A DNA stretch of 64,000 bases, taken from Flavobacterium sp. A45 (GTDB lineage: Bacteria > Bacteroidota > Bacteroidia > Flavobacteriales > Flavobacteriaceae). Location: contig NZ_MUNX01000070.1 of NCBI RefSeq assembly GCF_002001005.1, positions 1-64,000 of the forward strand. Reading direction: 5' to 3'. The translations under genes were made by a program, and so were the position numbers. The first letter of the stretch is position 1, and each line of letters begins with the position of its first letter. This document shows, one piece after another, positions 17,878 through 27,198 of this stretch. The notes under the pieces are model-generated. The model worked only from the letters and a program-made list of their open reading frames with translations, did no database searches and was not told the origin of the DNA.

Positions 17878-18825
17878 ATGGCAATATTCAAAATAGTTCA
17901 CATTACAAAATACCAATACAACTGGCCAATAAAAGAAAGCATAAACGAGGTGCGGCTATTTCCTCATAACTTTGACAATCAAAAAGTAATCGATTATCAA
18001 CTCTTGATTACCCATGACCCAGAAGTAGAATATTATCAAGACTATTATGGCAATCGTGTTGCTAATTTTAATAATCTTGAATCACATGAAGAAATGGTGA
18101 TTGAATCCCGAATGACGGTTCGAGTTAATCATTCTCTAAAAATACCTGAAATTGACAATACCACTATTAAAGACATAGAGAAAGAAAAAAGTAAAAACAT
18201 AACCTTATTGAGACTGAGTTATCCGGAAGTTATCGAAAAACAACGAGAGATCGAAGCTATTTTGAGAGCAATTGATGCAGCCAGCAAACCTATTATAGAA
18301 ATTGCTCAATTATGCAATCAATATATATTTGACAACTTTACCTACACCAAAGGAATTACCAATATTGAAACCACCATTGATGAAATTTTAGAACTAAAAA
18401 AAGGAGTTTGCCAAGATTTTGCACACGTGCTGTTACAACTTTTGAGAACTATCGGAATTCCATCCAGATATGTAAGTGGCTATATTTGTCCAAACGAAAG
18501 CGGGTTAAGGGGAGAAGGAGCAACTCATGCTTGGGTCGAAATTTACACGCCCACTCAAGGTTGGCTCGGTCTAGATCCCACCAATAATATATGGACGATG
18601 GACAATCATGTAAAACTGGCTGTAGGTAGGAATTTTTATGATTGCACCCCTATCAAAGGAACTTTCAAAGGATTGGCTAGACAAACACTCTCCGTATGCG
18701 TCTCGATAGGTTATGAGGACGGCAGGCATTATGAAGAAATAAATGATGTGCTACTGGAAGAAATACCACAGGAAATAAACGATCAAATAAGTTATATTGA
18801 GCAACAACATCAGCAACAACAATAA
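17878..18825 (+). CDS. Transglutaminase-like cysteine protease with N-terminal beta domain
   Basis: A 315-residue cytoplasmic protein. Residues about 1-95 form the N-terminal beta region that precedes bacterial transglutaminase-like domains (IVHITKYQYNWPIKESINEV). The catalytic triad is visible: Cys in KKGVCQDFAH, His in THAWVEIY and Asp in LGLDPTNN. Members of this group usually act as peptidases or amidases rather than crosslinkers. As the third member of the ATP-grasp/alpha-E cluster it probably trims or reverses the ligase product. An odd feature is the glutamine-rich C-terminal tail (EQQHQQQQ). It is the last gene of the operon; the next gene is convergent. Confidence 0.9.
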   Translation: MAIFKIVHITKYQYNWPIKESINEVRLFPHNFDNQKVIDYQLLITHDPEVEYYQDYYGNRVANFNNLESHEEMVIESRMTVRVNHSLKIPEIDNTTIKDIEKEKSKNITLLRLSYPEVIEKQREIEAILRAIDAASKPIIEIAQLCNQYIFDNFTYTKGITNIETTIDEILELKKGVCQDFAHVLLQLLRTIGIPSRYVSGYICPNESGLRGEGATHAWVEIYTPTQGWLGLDPTNNIWTMDNHVKLAVGRNFYDCTPIKGTFKGLARQTLSVCVSIGYEDGRHYEEINDVLLEEIPQEINDQISYIEQQHQQQQ

Positions 18826-18841
18826 TATTCATGGCTAAAAG

Positions 18842-19357
18842 TTAAGCTGCCTCTTCAAATGCGATGAAATTTACCAGATCTCCTTTTTTATTAAAAATGG
18901 GGAAACCCTCAATATTACAATAATAGAGTTCTCCATTTTTTTTGTAATTCAAAACTTGTTTGACAAATGGCTTTTTTAATGCAATAGCTTCCCTAATTTC
19001 ACTGGAAGTATGAACAGAGGTTTCTTTACCTTGGAACATTTTTGGCGTTTTGCCAAGAACTTCGTTTTCCAGATAACCATTCATTTTATGCATATTATGA
19101 GAGGCAAAAACAATATTCAATTTAGTATCAGTAATGAGTATTATCTTTTTTTCTAACTTGTTTCTAAAATCCCAATCTGCATTTTTCCATTTTTTACCAT
19201 GGGCAAGATTTGATATTCTATGGGTATCTGAAACAATGCCTTTTATTTCCGCTTGAAAAGTCGCACTTAACCCCCAAGAAATTAATGGAATTGTATTCAC
19301 TTTTAAAGAGTCAAAATACTTTGCTTTCGAATTATTGCCTTCCTTTAGAATTGCCAT
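18842..19357 (-). CDS. PAS domain protein, LOV-like without the photoactive cysteine
   Basis: A 171-residue cytoplasmic protein with one PAS domain from about residue 70 to the end (IILITDTKLNIVFASHNMHK, later LYYCNIEGFPIFNKKGDLV). The helix after GYLENEVLGK reads TPKMFQGKETS, which resembles the LOV photoreceptor motif NCRFLQG but has Pro in place of the flavin-reactive Cys, so blue-light adduct chemistry is not expected. The N-terminal 65 residues are of unknown fold. There is no output domain, so it would act through a partner. The gene is alone and convergent with the transglutaminase gene. Confidence 0.8.
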   Translation of the reverse strand: MAILKEGNNSKAKYFDSLKVNTIPLISWGLSATFQAEIKGIVSDTHRISNLAHGKKWKNADWDFRNKLEKKIILITDTKLNIVFASHNMHKMNGYLENEVLGKTPKMFQGKETSVHTSSEIREAIALKKPFVKQVLNYKKNGELYYCNIEGFPIFNKKGDLVNFIAFEEAA

Positions 19358-19452
19358 TGTACTGATTTTTAGAATTCAAAGATAAAAACAATTCAAATAA
19401 AATTCTTTTGTTTGTAGGTATTTAACTATTGTTGAACTTGATATTTAAAAAA

Positions 19453-20535
19453 TTAAAAGTCAAATTTAAGCTGTACCACTATAGTTTTTTTAATTTCTGT
19501 ATTTAAATTACTCAAAGAAATTCCAAGCAACCGCACCGAATCTTTCATTTTTTCTTGATATAATAACTCCTTTACCGTTTCCAGAATTAGTGCTTTATCA
19601 GATATAAAATACGGCATTGTTTTACTTCTCGTTTGTTGGGTAAAATCGCTATATTTTATTTTAAGAGTAATCGTTTTGCCCGAAATCTGATGTTTTTTTA
19701 GACGGCGTTCCAATTCTAAAGCAATTTTTTCGAGCTTTTCCAACATAAATATTTCAGAGGAAAGATTAATGTCAAAAGTATGTTCGGCCGCTACCGATTT
19801 AGTAATTCTATTGGATTTCACTTCACTGTTGTGAATTCCACGAACTACATTATAATAAAAACTACCCGACTTTCCGAAATGCTTTTCCAAAAATTCAACT
19901 GGTTTGCTTTTTAGGTCTAAACCAGTAAAAATTCCAAGTTGAAACATTTTTTCGGCGGTAACCTTCCCCACTCCATAGAATTTTTGAATCGGTAATTGCT
20001 CCAAAAAAGAAATAACTTCATCCGGATTGACCGTTTTTTGACCGTTAGGTTTATTATAATCACTGGCAATTTTGGCAACAAATTTATTGATCGAAATCCC
20101 CGCCGAAGCTGTTAATCCAACTTCATTAAATATCCTTGCTCGAATTTCTTGTGCCAATAAACTGGCGCTGGGATTTCCTTTTTTATTTTTGGTAACATCA
20201 AGATAAGCTTCGTCAAGTGAAAGAGGCTCTATCAAATCCGTATAATCACGGAATATTTTATGAATCTTTTTTGAGATTTCTTTGTAGCGATCAAAACGTG
20301 GTCTAACAAAAATAAGTTCCGGGCAATTTTTTTTTGCCAAAACACCACTTATGGCAGAACGAACACCGAATTTTCTAGCCTCATAACTGGCTGCCGAAAC
20401 GACGCCCCGATTTTCGGCACCACCAACCGCAATGGGTTTTCCACGTAACTCAGGATTATCCATTTGCTCCACTGAGGCATAGAAAGCATCCATGTCGATG
20501 TGTATGATTTTTCTATGTGGTAGTGGTTCTGACAT
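19453..20535 (-). CDS. dinB: DNA polymerase IV (Y family)
   Basis: A 360-residue translesion DNA polymerase. The metal-binding acidic residues are visible: Asp14 in HIDMDAFYASVEQ and Asp108-Glu109 in PLSLDEAYLDVT. The thumb contains the helix-hairpin-helix region (LPIQKFYGVGKVTAEKM). The C-terminal little-finger domain (VAAEHTFDINLSS onward) contacts DNA and, in the family, the sliding clamp through a C-terminal motif. The protein copies past damaged bases with low fidelity. It is transcribed alone and divergently from the CYTH gene; AAACGTTT lies just upstream (20548-20555), but this octamer is expected by chance in such AT-rich DNA. Confidence 0.95.
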   Translation of the reverse strand: MSEPLPHRKIIHIDMDAFYASVEQMDNPELRGKPIAVGGAENRGVVSAASYEARKFGVRSAISGVLAKKNCPELIFVRPRFDRYKEISKKIHKIFRDYTDLIEPLSLDEAYLDVTKNKKGNPSASLLAQEIRARIFNEVGLTASAGISINKFVAKIASDYNKPNGQKTVNPDEVISFLEQLPIQKFYGVGKVTAEKMFQLGIFTGLDLKSKPVEFLEKHFGKSGSFYYNVVRGIHNSEVKSNRITKSVAAEHTFDINLSSEIFMLEKLEKIALELERRLKKHQISGKTITLKIKYSDFTQQTRSKTMPYFISDKALILETVKELLYQEKMKDSVRLLGISLSNLNTEIKKTIVVQLKFDF

Positions 20536-20641
20536 GTTACAAATTTAAAACGTTTTGAAAAAAATGGAACGCCGGAACTGTTAAAAAATAAATGAATATC
20601 TTTGATGAACGCAACTAGCACAGATAGGAACGGCAATACAA

Positions 20642-20674
20642 TTTTAGATTTTAGATTGCAGATTTCAGATTTAT
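20642..20674. repeat. Direct word repeat (TTTTAGATT / CAGATTT)
   Basis: Four imperfect copies of the word (C/T)AGATTT run head to tail before the CYTH gene. A similar run (TAGATTGCAGATTTTAGATTG) occurs at 62424-62444 after gpsA. Unlike the other word repeats in this window it has no inverted partner. Confidence 0.5.
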
Positions 20675-20687
20675 AAAATTTAAGGAA

Positions 20688-21155
20688 ATGGTAGAAATAG
20701 AAAGAAAATTTCTGGTTACTTCGGACGCATTCAAACAAGAATCTTTTGCCCAAAACAGAATAAAGCAAGGCTATTTAAGTTCGGTTCCTGAAAGAACCGT
20801 AAGAGTACGCGTAAAAGGGAATAAAGGTTTTTTGACCATAAAAGGACTCTCGAGCGAATCGGGTATGTCGCGTTTTGAATGGGAAAAGGAAATTCCTATT
20901 GACGAAGCCGAAAAAATATTGCTTTTATGTGAATCCGGTGTAATTGACAAAACCCGATTTGAAGTCAAAACGGGTCGTCATATTATTGAAATTGATGAGT
21001 TTTATGGCGAGAATGATGGACTGATTATGGCCGAAATCGAATTGCAATCTGAAGCAGATTACTTTGAAAAACCAATCTGGCTTGGTGAAGAAGTTACGAA
21101 TGACAAAAGATATTACAATGCCTACTTGAGCAACAATCCTTTTAAAAGTTGGTGA
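20688..21155 (+). CDS. CYTH domain protein (triphosphate tunnel enzyme)
   Basis: A 155-residue cytoplasmic protein of the CYTH superfamily. The signature ExExK appears at the N-terminus (EIERKFLV), followed by basic strands (RTVRVRVKGNKGFLTIKG), KTRFEV and an acidic strand (IIEIDEFYGENDGLIMAEIELQSE) that line the tunnel. Family members hydrolyse inorganic triphosphate or thiamine triphosphate, or act as class IV adenylate cyclases; in bacteria the small single-domain form is most often a tripolyphosphatase. The substrate here is not determined. It is divergent from dinB and convergent with the RlpA-like gene 15 nt away. Confidence 0.88.
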   Translation: MVEIERKFLVTSDAFKQESFAQNRIKQGYLSSVPERTVRVRVKGNKGFLTIKGLSSESGMSRFEWEKEIPIDEAEKILLLCESGVIDKTRFEVKTGRHIIEIDEFYGENDGLIMAEIELQSEADYFEKPIWLGEEVTNDKRYYNAYLSNNPFKSW

Positions 21156-21170
21156 TTAATTAATAAGCTA

Positions 21171-21665
21171 TCACTTTCTTAATTCCTCAATTTTTACAAT
21201 TACTGCACCACTCCTTTTGTTGGATGTAATATCCATAAAAGCTTTTTTACTTAAATCGATTTCTCTTCCTCTTGCAAATGGACCGCGATCAGTAACTTCA
21301 ACTACTACCGATTTCCCATTGGCTTCATTGGTTATTCTGAGTCTAGTCCCAAAAGGAAATTTTCTATGGGCTGCAGTTAATTTTTGATTGTCAAATCTTT
21401 TTCCGCTTGCTGTTCTTTTTCCATTAAACTTGTCATGATAATAAGAAGCATGGGCATTTTTTTTGAATAATACAAACTTTCCGATTTCAACAATTATAGT
21501 ATCGCGGGGAATAGTAACAGGAACCAATTCTTTTTCGACAACCTTATTTGGTTTTTTTACAGTGTCTTTATTTATGGAAAATTTTTTGCTGTTTATAATG
21601 GAACTTTGACTACTTACCAAACCAATATTGGCCAGTAAAAATAAAAGTGTGATTATTTTTTTCAT
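21171..21665 (-). CDS. RlpA-like double-psi beta-barrel protein
   Basis: A 164-residue secreted protein with a signal peptide (cleavage near LVSSQ, residue 19-20). The C-terminal half is the double-psi beta-barrel of the septal ring lytic transglycosylase RlpA family: ASYYHDKFNGKRTASGKRF, FPFGTRLRITN and VEVTDRGPFARGREIDLSKK. RlpA cleaves naked peptidoglycan glycan strands; the catalytic Asp is probably the one in TDRGP. There is no SPOR domain. The linker between the signal peptide and barrel is rich in Lys, Val and Pro. It probably acts on the cell wall in the periplasm. Confidence 0.87.
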   Translation of the reverse strand: MKKIITLLFLLANIGLVSSQSSIINSKKFSINKDTVKKPNKVVEKELVPVTIPRDTIIVEIGKFVLFKKNAHASYYHDKFNGKRTASGKRFDNQKLTAAHRKFPFGTRLRITNEANGKSVVVEVTDRGPFARGREIDLSKKAFMDITSNKRSGAVIVKIEELRK

Positions 21666-21711
21666 TTATAGTTTATTAGGTGAAACTTTGAATTGCAAAA
21701 AAAATTATGGG

Positions 21712-21740
21712 TAAAAAAAAGTCCCTTTCAGGACTTTTTA
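21712..21740 (-). terminator. Terminator of the small membrane protein gene
   Basis: AAAGTCC pairs with GGACTTT around CTTTC, with an A run on the plus-strand left side giving a T run on the minus strand. It lies just past the stop at 21749 and is T-flanked on both sides. Confidence 0.75.
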
Positions 21741-21748
21741 CAATGGTT

Positions 21749-22171
21749 TTAAAACCACAATGACCAAGGGATTCTGCTTAAAATAAGTACTAATCCTAAT
21801 CCGTAAAATATTGAGAAGGTTTTGAATTTTGATTCGCTACTTGTTAATTTTTTATGTTTTGACCAACCAATCGTAATTAAAACGATAGCAATTAGATTGA
21901 TTAATGGATGTTCCAGTGAAGTTAAACGCAAAGCTTTATCTGACATTTGACCAAAAGAGGCTAATCCTAGAGGAGAAACAAAATACAAGATTATACCAAC
22001 CAACAATTGAACGTGTATTCCAATTAATCCAAACAAAGCAATTTTTCTATCTTTTGGAGTAAATTCTTTTTTTGAAGACATTCCAATTATCGCATTAATA
22101 ACAGCAATAAAGAGAACTAACAATGCAATATAAGCCCAACCTGAGTGAAATTTTTGTAAAATAGTGTACAT
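21749..22171 (-). CDS. Small four-segment membrane protein with conserved-looking histidines
   Basis: A 140-residue integral membrane protein with four hydrophobic segments (about 13-31, 46-66, 88-102 and 121-136). Histidines sit at the start of segment 1 (LQKFHSGWAYIALL), in segment 2 (GLIGIHVQLLVGIIL) and before segment 3 (LEHPLINLIAI), a pattern that would suit heme or quinone binding as in small cytochrome-b-like proteins. I do not recognise the family with certainty, so the heme idea is inference. The gene is flanked by terminators on both sides and is transcribed alone. Confidence 0.7.
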   Translation of the reverse strand: MYTILQKFHSGWAYIALLVLFIAVINAIIGMSSKKEFTPKDRKIALFGLIGIHVQLLVGIILYFVSPLGLASFGQMSDKALRLTSLEHPLINLIAIVLITIGWSKHKKLTSSESKFKTFSIFYGLGLVLILSRIPWSLWF

Positions 22172-22216
22172 AAATAAATTTTTATTTTAAACAAATATAA
22201 GCAAAAAAGTCATAAA

Positions 22217-22248
22217 AAAACCCCAATACACTAAAAAGCGATTGGGGT
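22217..22248 (-). terminator. Terminator of the second TonB receptor
   Basis: On the minus strand AACCCCAAT pairs with ATTGGGGTT across a 13-nt loop and runs into T7. It starts about 27 nt after the receptor stop codon. Confidence 0.85.
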
Positions 22249-22274
22249 TTTGAGAACTGTATTTGATTCTTTTT

Positions 22275-25118
22275 TTAGAAATCGTAACGTAAACTAAAGT
22301 TCCAAGTTCTTCCAAATCCGAAGAAAACTTCATTTTTAATTGCTACACCATTGTAAAGTAAATTGTTTGAAGCGTATGTCCCTTTACTTGGGTCTGCTGG
22401 AATTGTGGAACCATTACCAGGAGAAACCAAATCATCAGCAAAGATGTTTGTTCTCGACTCCGCGATATAAGTTTCATCTAATACGTTGTTCACATTTATT
22501 CTGAAATTTACAGATTTGTCTTTTTTAGCTCCAACAAGCATTTTATAAGAAAAACCAGCATCCATCAATCCATAAGAAGGCAATTCTAAAGATCCTTTAT
22601 TATCTGCTTTAGAGAAGCTTCCTGGAGAAATTGCTGCATATAAATTATCGAAATAATTGTAATTAGCATCTAAAAACACTCTTGTCAAAACTTCATAAGA
22701 AGCCCCTACTGCAGCAGTCATTTGCGCCGCATCTCCAACTTTTATTCCGTCTAAATAAAGAGTGGTTGCAGTACCTCCTCCAATAGGATTGTTAGCAGCA
22801 TCATATCTAGTACTTGTACTGTTCCCCTTGTACTCCCAATTTCCATAAGAGAACATTGCATTCATTTTGAATTTATCTGTAATTCTTGCATTTCCTTCAA
22901 ATTCTACACCAGTATGATTTTGCGTAACACCTTGGAAATCATAATAACCGCCTGGATTCAAAACATCAGCATCATTTGATCTTTGGTATCTGTCAGCCCA
23001 ATTTGTATAATACAAATTCACATTAGCAGTAAAAATTGATGAACGGAAACCGTATCCTGCTTCAAAACCAGTGATCTTTTCGTTTGTTAAATTTCCATTT
23101 ACTTTAGATGCATTGTTTGGGTAAACAGCATTAAAGAATGGCTGTTTTGAATAATATCCTGCATTTGCAAAAACATTATGCTGTTCATTGATGTTGTAGT
23201 TAACACCTCCTTTAACGTTGCCTCCAAGAATATTTTCAAATTCTGAAACAGAAAGTTCATCAGTACTCAAATATTTGAAATAATCCACTCTTTGAAAACC
23301 TTGCTGAGAAACTGATCCTTGAATAAATGCTGTCAAATTATCTTTAGAATATTCTAATTGAGTAAAAGCACCATACCAATTAACATTCCCGTCATTGTTG
23401 AAATTAATTTTGTCTCCTTTAGTAGCATTTGAAAAAGGATTTCCTGATGGGCTCACAGTATAAGTACTAGTCAAAACTCTAGATGGATTATTCACATCAG
23501 TATTATCAAAATACTCAGTACCACCCAACATACTATTCAAATTTTGGTAATGAATACCTGTATACGTTCTTGCATCAACACCTATATCCCAAGTTATGTT
23601 GTCTGTGAATTTTTTATTGAAATTTACTACCCCACCGTACCAGTCATGAGAATTGATAGAAGAAATTCTGGATATACCTGAAGATGAAGGTCCTGTTCCA
23701 GCTGGTGATCCTGCAGGAAGTGGTCTAGTAGCAGATGGTGTATATCCATCATAAGCACTGTTTTGATAATCACCGCCTACTTGTGTTCTAGTTCTAGCCA
23801 CACCATTAATCATAACTGTCTGACCAGAGTTGTAAGCTTGAATTTTTTCAAAATCAACTAAACCGTCAGCAGTTCTGAAAGCAGCATTTAAGTAATTCAA
23901 TCCTCTGATACCTCCAGCTCCTCTAGCTCCTCCTCCACGACCCCAAGAGCCATAAATTACTGTAGATAATTTTGAAGTCTCGTTGATTTTGTAATCCCAG
24001 TTAACAGAACCAATTGGTTTGTGGAAAAAGTTTCTTCTCATGTTAAACTCTTCACCATTCAAATAACCCCAATCAGAATTGTATCTTGTATTTGGATCTT
24101 CTTTGGTGCCATATTTTTGATACGTTTCAATAGTAATACTTGAACTTCTTTGGTTGTGCCATTGTGGAGCTCCCGTAAAAGTAAATTGAAAGTCATGTTT
24201 ATTATCTTTAGTGGCATAACCTAATGCAATAAAATAATTATCACCCACAAATTTAGTACCATCAATATAACCATCTCCCATAGTATGACTGTATAATACT
24301 GACGCAGAAAGACCATTTTCTAATCTTCCTGTAGAATAAGACGCCTGAGTTTTTAGATAATTTGCGTTCCCAAAAGAAGATCCAACAGAACCTCCCTCTT
24401 TACGATCTGAAGATTTTGTAAGTATATTAATTGTTCCTCCAACAGAAGATATAGCCAGCTTTGAAGAACCAAGTCCTCTTTGTACCTGCATTGCAGAAGT
24501 TACATCAGACAAACCAGCCCAGTTACTCCAATATACAGCACTGTTCTCCATGTCATTTACAGGCATACCGTTTATCATAACTGCAATATTTTCCTGAGCA
24601 AATCCACGAATAGTAATTCTTGAATCTCCAAAACCTCCACCCGTTTTTGTAGCATATACAGAAGGTGTGCTTTTCAAAATTTCCGGAAATTCCTGAGTTC
24701 CTAATTTTTCCTGAATTTCTGCAGCTCTAATTGTAGAAACAGCAACAGGCGTTTTTCTATCCTTTGCAACGTCCACAACAGATGATTTAACAACTATCTC
24801 ACTCAATTCGTTAGAATTGGAAACCAATATGATGTCTCCTAAATTGGCAGTTCCGTTTGAAATTGTAAAATTAACAGTTTGGTTTGCAAAACCAATATAC
24901 GAAATAATCAATTGCCCAGAGTTCGTATTAGAATCAATGGTGAATTTACCATCAAAACCAGTTGAAGCACTAGCTGATGTTCCTTTAACAGCAATATTTG
25001 CTCCAGGTAAAGGACTTTGTCCGTCTGTAATAGTTCCAGTAATTTTTCCTTGTGAAAATACGGTCGAAACCATCAAAAACAGTAATCCAGAGAGTAACCA
25101 ATTTTTCATTGTCTTCAT
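22275..25118 (-). CDS. TonB-dependent outer-membrane receptor
   Basis: About 947 residues from the chosen start (MKTMKNWLLSG); the in-frame extension to 25145 would spoil the signal peptide. The signal peptide ends near VFSQG, followed by a carboxypeptidase-regulatory-like domain (GKITGTITDGQSPLPGANIA, about 25-105). The plug domain comes next (TPVAVSTIRAAEIQEKLG, with VMINGMPVNDMENS), then a barrel ending in the typical final strand (NFSLRYDF). It imports a substrate across the outer membrane with TonB energy. No SusD-like or lipoprotein partner is adjacent, so it works alone or with a distant partner. The last strand ends in Phe, as needed for barrel assembly. Substrate unknown. Confidence 0.92.
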   Translation of the reverse strand: MKTMKNWLLSGLLFLMVSTVFSQGKITGTITDGQSPLPGANIAVKGTSASASTGFDGKFTIDSNTNSGQLIISYIGFANQTVNFTISNGTANLGDIILVSNSNELSEIVVKSSVVDVAKDRKTPVAVSTIRAAEIQEKLGTQEFPEILKSTPSVYATKTGGGFGDSRITIRGFAQENIAVMINGMPVNDMENSAVYWSNWAGLSDVTSAMQVQRGLGSSKLAISSVGGTINILTKSSDRKEGGSVGSSFGNANYLKTQASYSTGRLENGLSASVLYSHTMGDGYIDGTKFVGDNYFIALGYATKDNKHDFQFTFTGAPQWHNQRSSSITIETYQKYGTKEDPNTRYNSDWGYLNGEEFNMRRNFFHKPIGSVNWDYKINETSKLSTVIYGSWGRGGGARGAGGIRGLNYLNAAFRTADGLVDFEKIQAYNSGQTVMINGVARTRTQVGGDYQNSAYDGYTPSATRPLPAGSPAGTGPSSSGISRISSINSHDWYGGVVNFNKKFTDNITWDIGVDARTYTGIHYQNLNSMLGGTEYFDNTDVNNPSRVLTSTYTVSPSGNPFSNATKGDKINFNNDGNVNWYGAFTQLEYSKDNLTAFIQGSVSQQGFQRVDYFKYLSTDELSVSEFENILGGNVKGGVNYNINEQHNVFANAGYYSKQPFFNAVYPNNASKVNGNLTNEKITGFEAGYGFRSSIFTANVNLYYTNWADRYQRSNDADVLNPGGYYDFQGVTQNHTGVEFEGNARITDKFKMNAMFSYGNWEYKGNSTSTRYDAANNPIGGGTATTLYLDGIKVGDAAQMTAAVGASYEVLTRVFLDANYNYFDNLYAAISPGSFSKADNKGSLELPSYGLMDAGFSYKMLVGAKKDKSVNFRINVNNVLDETYIAESRTNIFADDLVSPGNGSTIPADPSKGTYASNNLLYNGVAIKNEVFFGFGRTWNFSLRYDF

Positions 25119-25361
25119 TCTTGTTAGTTTAAATATTTTTGGCAAAATTATAACATTTGAACGAATTAATGTTAAGAAAGCTTTAATAAATTGCGCATTT
25201 AATAACTTTTAAATTCAAAAGAAGCATATTATAACTTTATTGTTAATATTTTAACCAATTATTCATTTTTAATTCCAAATAATAAGAATTTAATATCTAT
25301 TTTTCAGCCTACTATTACTTTTTATTTGGGTAGGACATACTAATTTCAATTTTTATTCAAT

Positions 25362-25392
25362 AAAAAAAGCTCTGATTATAAAAATCAGAGCC
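25362..25392 (-). terminator. Terminator of pgi
   Basis: GCTCTGAT pairs with ATCAGAGC around a 7-nt loop, with a T run on the minus strand. It lies about 25 nt after the pgi stop. Confidence 0.85.
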
Positions 25393-25415
25393 TTAAATTT
25401 ACTGCAGAAGCAAAT

Positions 25416-27059
25416 CTATTTGTTTTCTAAAAAATGATTCAATAAAAATTTTGTAGAACTATCGTGATTCTTAACTTGTTTGGTATGAATCTCCTCTAAT
25501 ATCGAATTGGCCAATTGTTTTCCAAGTTCAACTCCCCATTGATCAAAACTAAAGATATTCCAAATAATTCCCTGTACAAAGATTTTATGCTCATACATCG
25601 CAATCAAGGAACCTAATGATTTTGGTGTTAATTTTTGAATCAAAATTGTATTGGTCGGTTTGTTTCCCGTAAACACTTTAAACGGCAACAGAACACTTGC
25701 TTGGTCAGCACTTAACCCTTGCTTATCGAATTCTGCTTGAACCTGCTCCTGTGATTTCCCATTCATCAAAGCCTCTGTCTGAGCAAAAAAGTTCGACATC
25801 AATTTATCATGATGATCTTCATCTCCATATAAAGGTTTTACAAATCCAATAAAATCAGAAGGAATCAATTTGGTTCCTTGGTGAATTAATTGAAAAAAGG
25901 CATGCTGTGCATTCGTCCCTGGCTCTCCCCAAATGATAGTTCCTGTTTCATAGTTTACCGGTTTTCCATCACGACCTACACTCTTACCATTACTTTCCAT
26001 AGTTCCTTGTTGCAAATAAGGAGCCAGTTTTTGCAAATATTGTGTGTATGGAATCAAAGCTTCACTTTCTGCACCAAAGAAATTATTATACCAAACACTT
26101 AGTAATGCAAGTGTTACCGGGATATTCTTGTCAAAATCAGCTGTTTTGAAATGCTCATCCATTTCATTGGCACCGCTTAACAAATCGTTGAAATTATCGA
26201 AACCAACCGCCAAACTTATAGAAAGTCCTACGGCACTCCATAAAGAAAAACGTCCTCCAACCCAGTCCCACATTGGGAATACATTATCGGGATTGATTCC
26301 AAACTCAGTTACTTTTTGAATATTGGTTGAAACAGCCACGAAATGTTTGGCAACATCTTCTTGTTTAGCCGATTTTAAAAACCACGCTTTAATAGTTTCA
26401 GAATTGGTTAAAGTCTCTTGAGTTGTAAATGTTTTGGAAACAATAACGAATAAGGTCGTTTCTGGATTTAGCTTTTTGATAATTTCATTTACGTGATCCC
26501 CATCAACATTGGATGCAAAATGCACATTTAAATGATTTTTATAATATTGTAAAGCTTCAACAGCCATAACAGGTCCTAAATCGGAACCACCAATACCTAT
26601 ATTAACAATATCTGTAAATGGTTTTCCTGTGTATCCTGTTCTTTGTCCTGAGGTTATCTCGTTTGTAAAGGATTTTACTTTGTTTTTTACCGCATATACT
26701 TCCGGCATAACATTGATTCCATCTACATTAATTACAGCTGATTCTTTGGCACGCAAAGCAGTATGCAAAACAGCTCTATTTTCTGTTTGATTTATGATTG
26801 CTCCGCCAAAATAATCAGCAATAGCATTTTTCAAACCTGTTTCGTTTGCTAACTCAAGTAACAAATCAATTGTTTCCTGATTAATTCTGTTTTTGGAATA
26901 ATCAACTAAAAAATCATTCCATTTCAAATGGAATTTTTCGGTTCTTTCAGCATCGGCTTGAAACATTGCTGTCATCGAAGCCTTTTGTATTTCATTATAG
27001 TGTGCCTGAAGTTTTTTCCAAGCAGAAGTTTCAGTTGGGTTTATTGTATTTAAAGCCAT
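25416..27059 (-). CDS. pgi: Glucose-6-phosphate isomerase
   Basis: A 547-residue cytoplasmic isomerase that interconverts glucose-6-phosphate and fructose-6-phosphate in glycolysis and gluconeogenesis. Motifs of the long form are present: [14 protein letters not shown] near 150-165, [12 protein letters not shown] near 209-220, [12 protein letters not shown] near 269-280 and the catalytic base region MESNGKSV near 354-361. [20 protein letters not shown] is near 378-397 and the C-terminal Lys region [15 protein letters not shown] near 504-518. Length is normal. A TAAATTTG box (minus strand 27093-27086) lies 27 nt before the start. A terminator follows, so it forms a single-gene unit. Confidence 0.96.
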   Translation of the reverse strand: MALNTINPTETSAWKKLQAHYNEIQKASMTAMFQADAERTEKFHLKWNDFLVDYSKNRINQETIDLLLELANETGLKNAIADYFGGAIINQTENRAVLHTALRAKESAVINVDGINVMPEVYAVKNKVKSFTNEITSGQRTGYTGKPFTDIVNIGIGGSDLGPVMAVEALQYYKNHLNVHFASNVDGDHVNEIIKKLNPETTLFVIVSKTFTTQETLTNSETIKAWFLKSAKQEDVAKHFVAVSTNIQKVTEFGINPDNVFPMWDWVGGRFSLWSAVGLSISLAVGFDNFNDLLSGANEMDEHFKTADFDKNIPVTLALLSVWYNNFFGAESEALIPYTQYLQKLAPYLQQGTMESNGKSVGRDGKPVNYETGTIIWGEPGTNAQHAFFQLIHQGTKLIPSDFIGFVKPLYGDEDHHDKLMSNFFAQTEALMNGKSQEQVQAEFDKQGLSADQASVLLPFKVFTGNKPTNTILIQKLTPKSLGSLIAMYEHKIFVQGIIWNIFSFDQWGVELGKQLANSILEEIHTKQVKNHDSSTKFLLNHFLENK

Positions 27060-27198
27060 TTTAATTCTAGTTTTTTATAATTGTGCAAATTTACTGAAAT
27101 AAGTTTGATTGGACTAAAATCAACACATTATATAACAATTAAATTCAAATTAAAAAAATAAATTAACTTGGTTTAAATAAGCTTAAAAATCATGTTTT

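Noticed and set aside
20547-20556. SOS or other operator AAAACGTTTT before DNA polymerase IV
   Set aside because: A single AT-rich palindrome is expected a few times by chance in 64 kb of this composition, and no second site is near.
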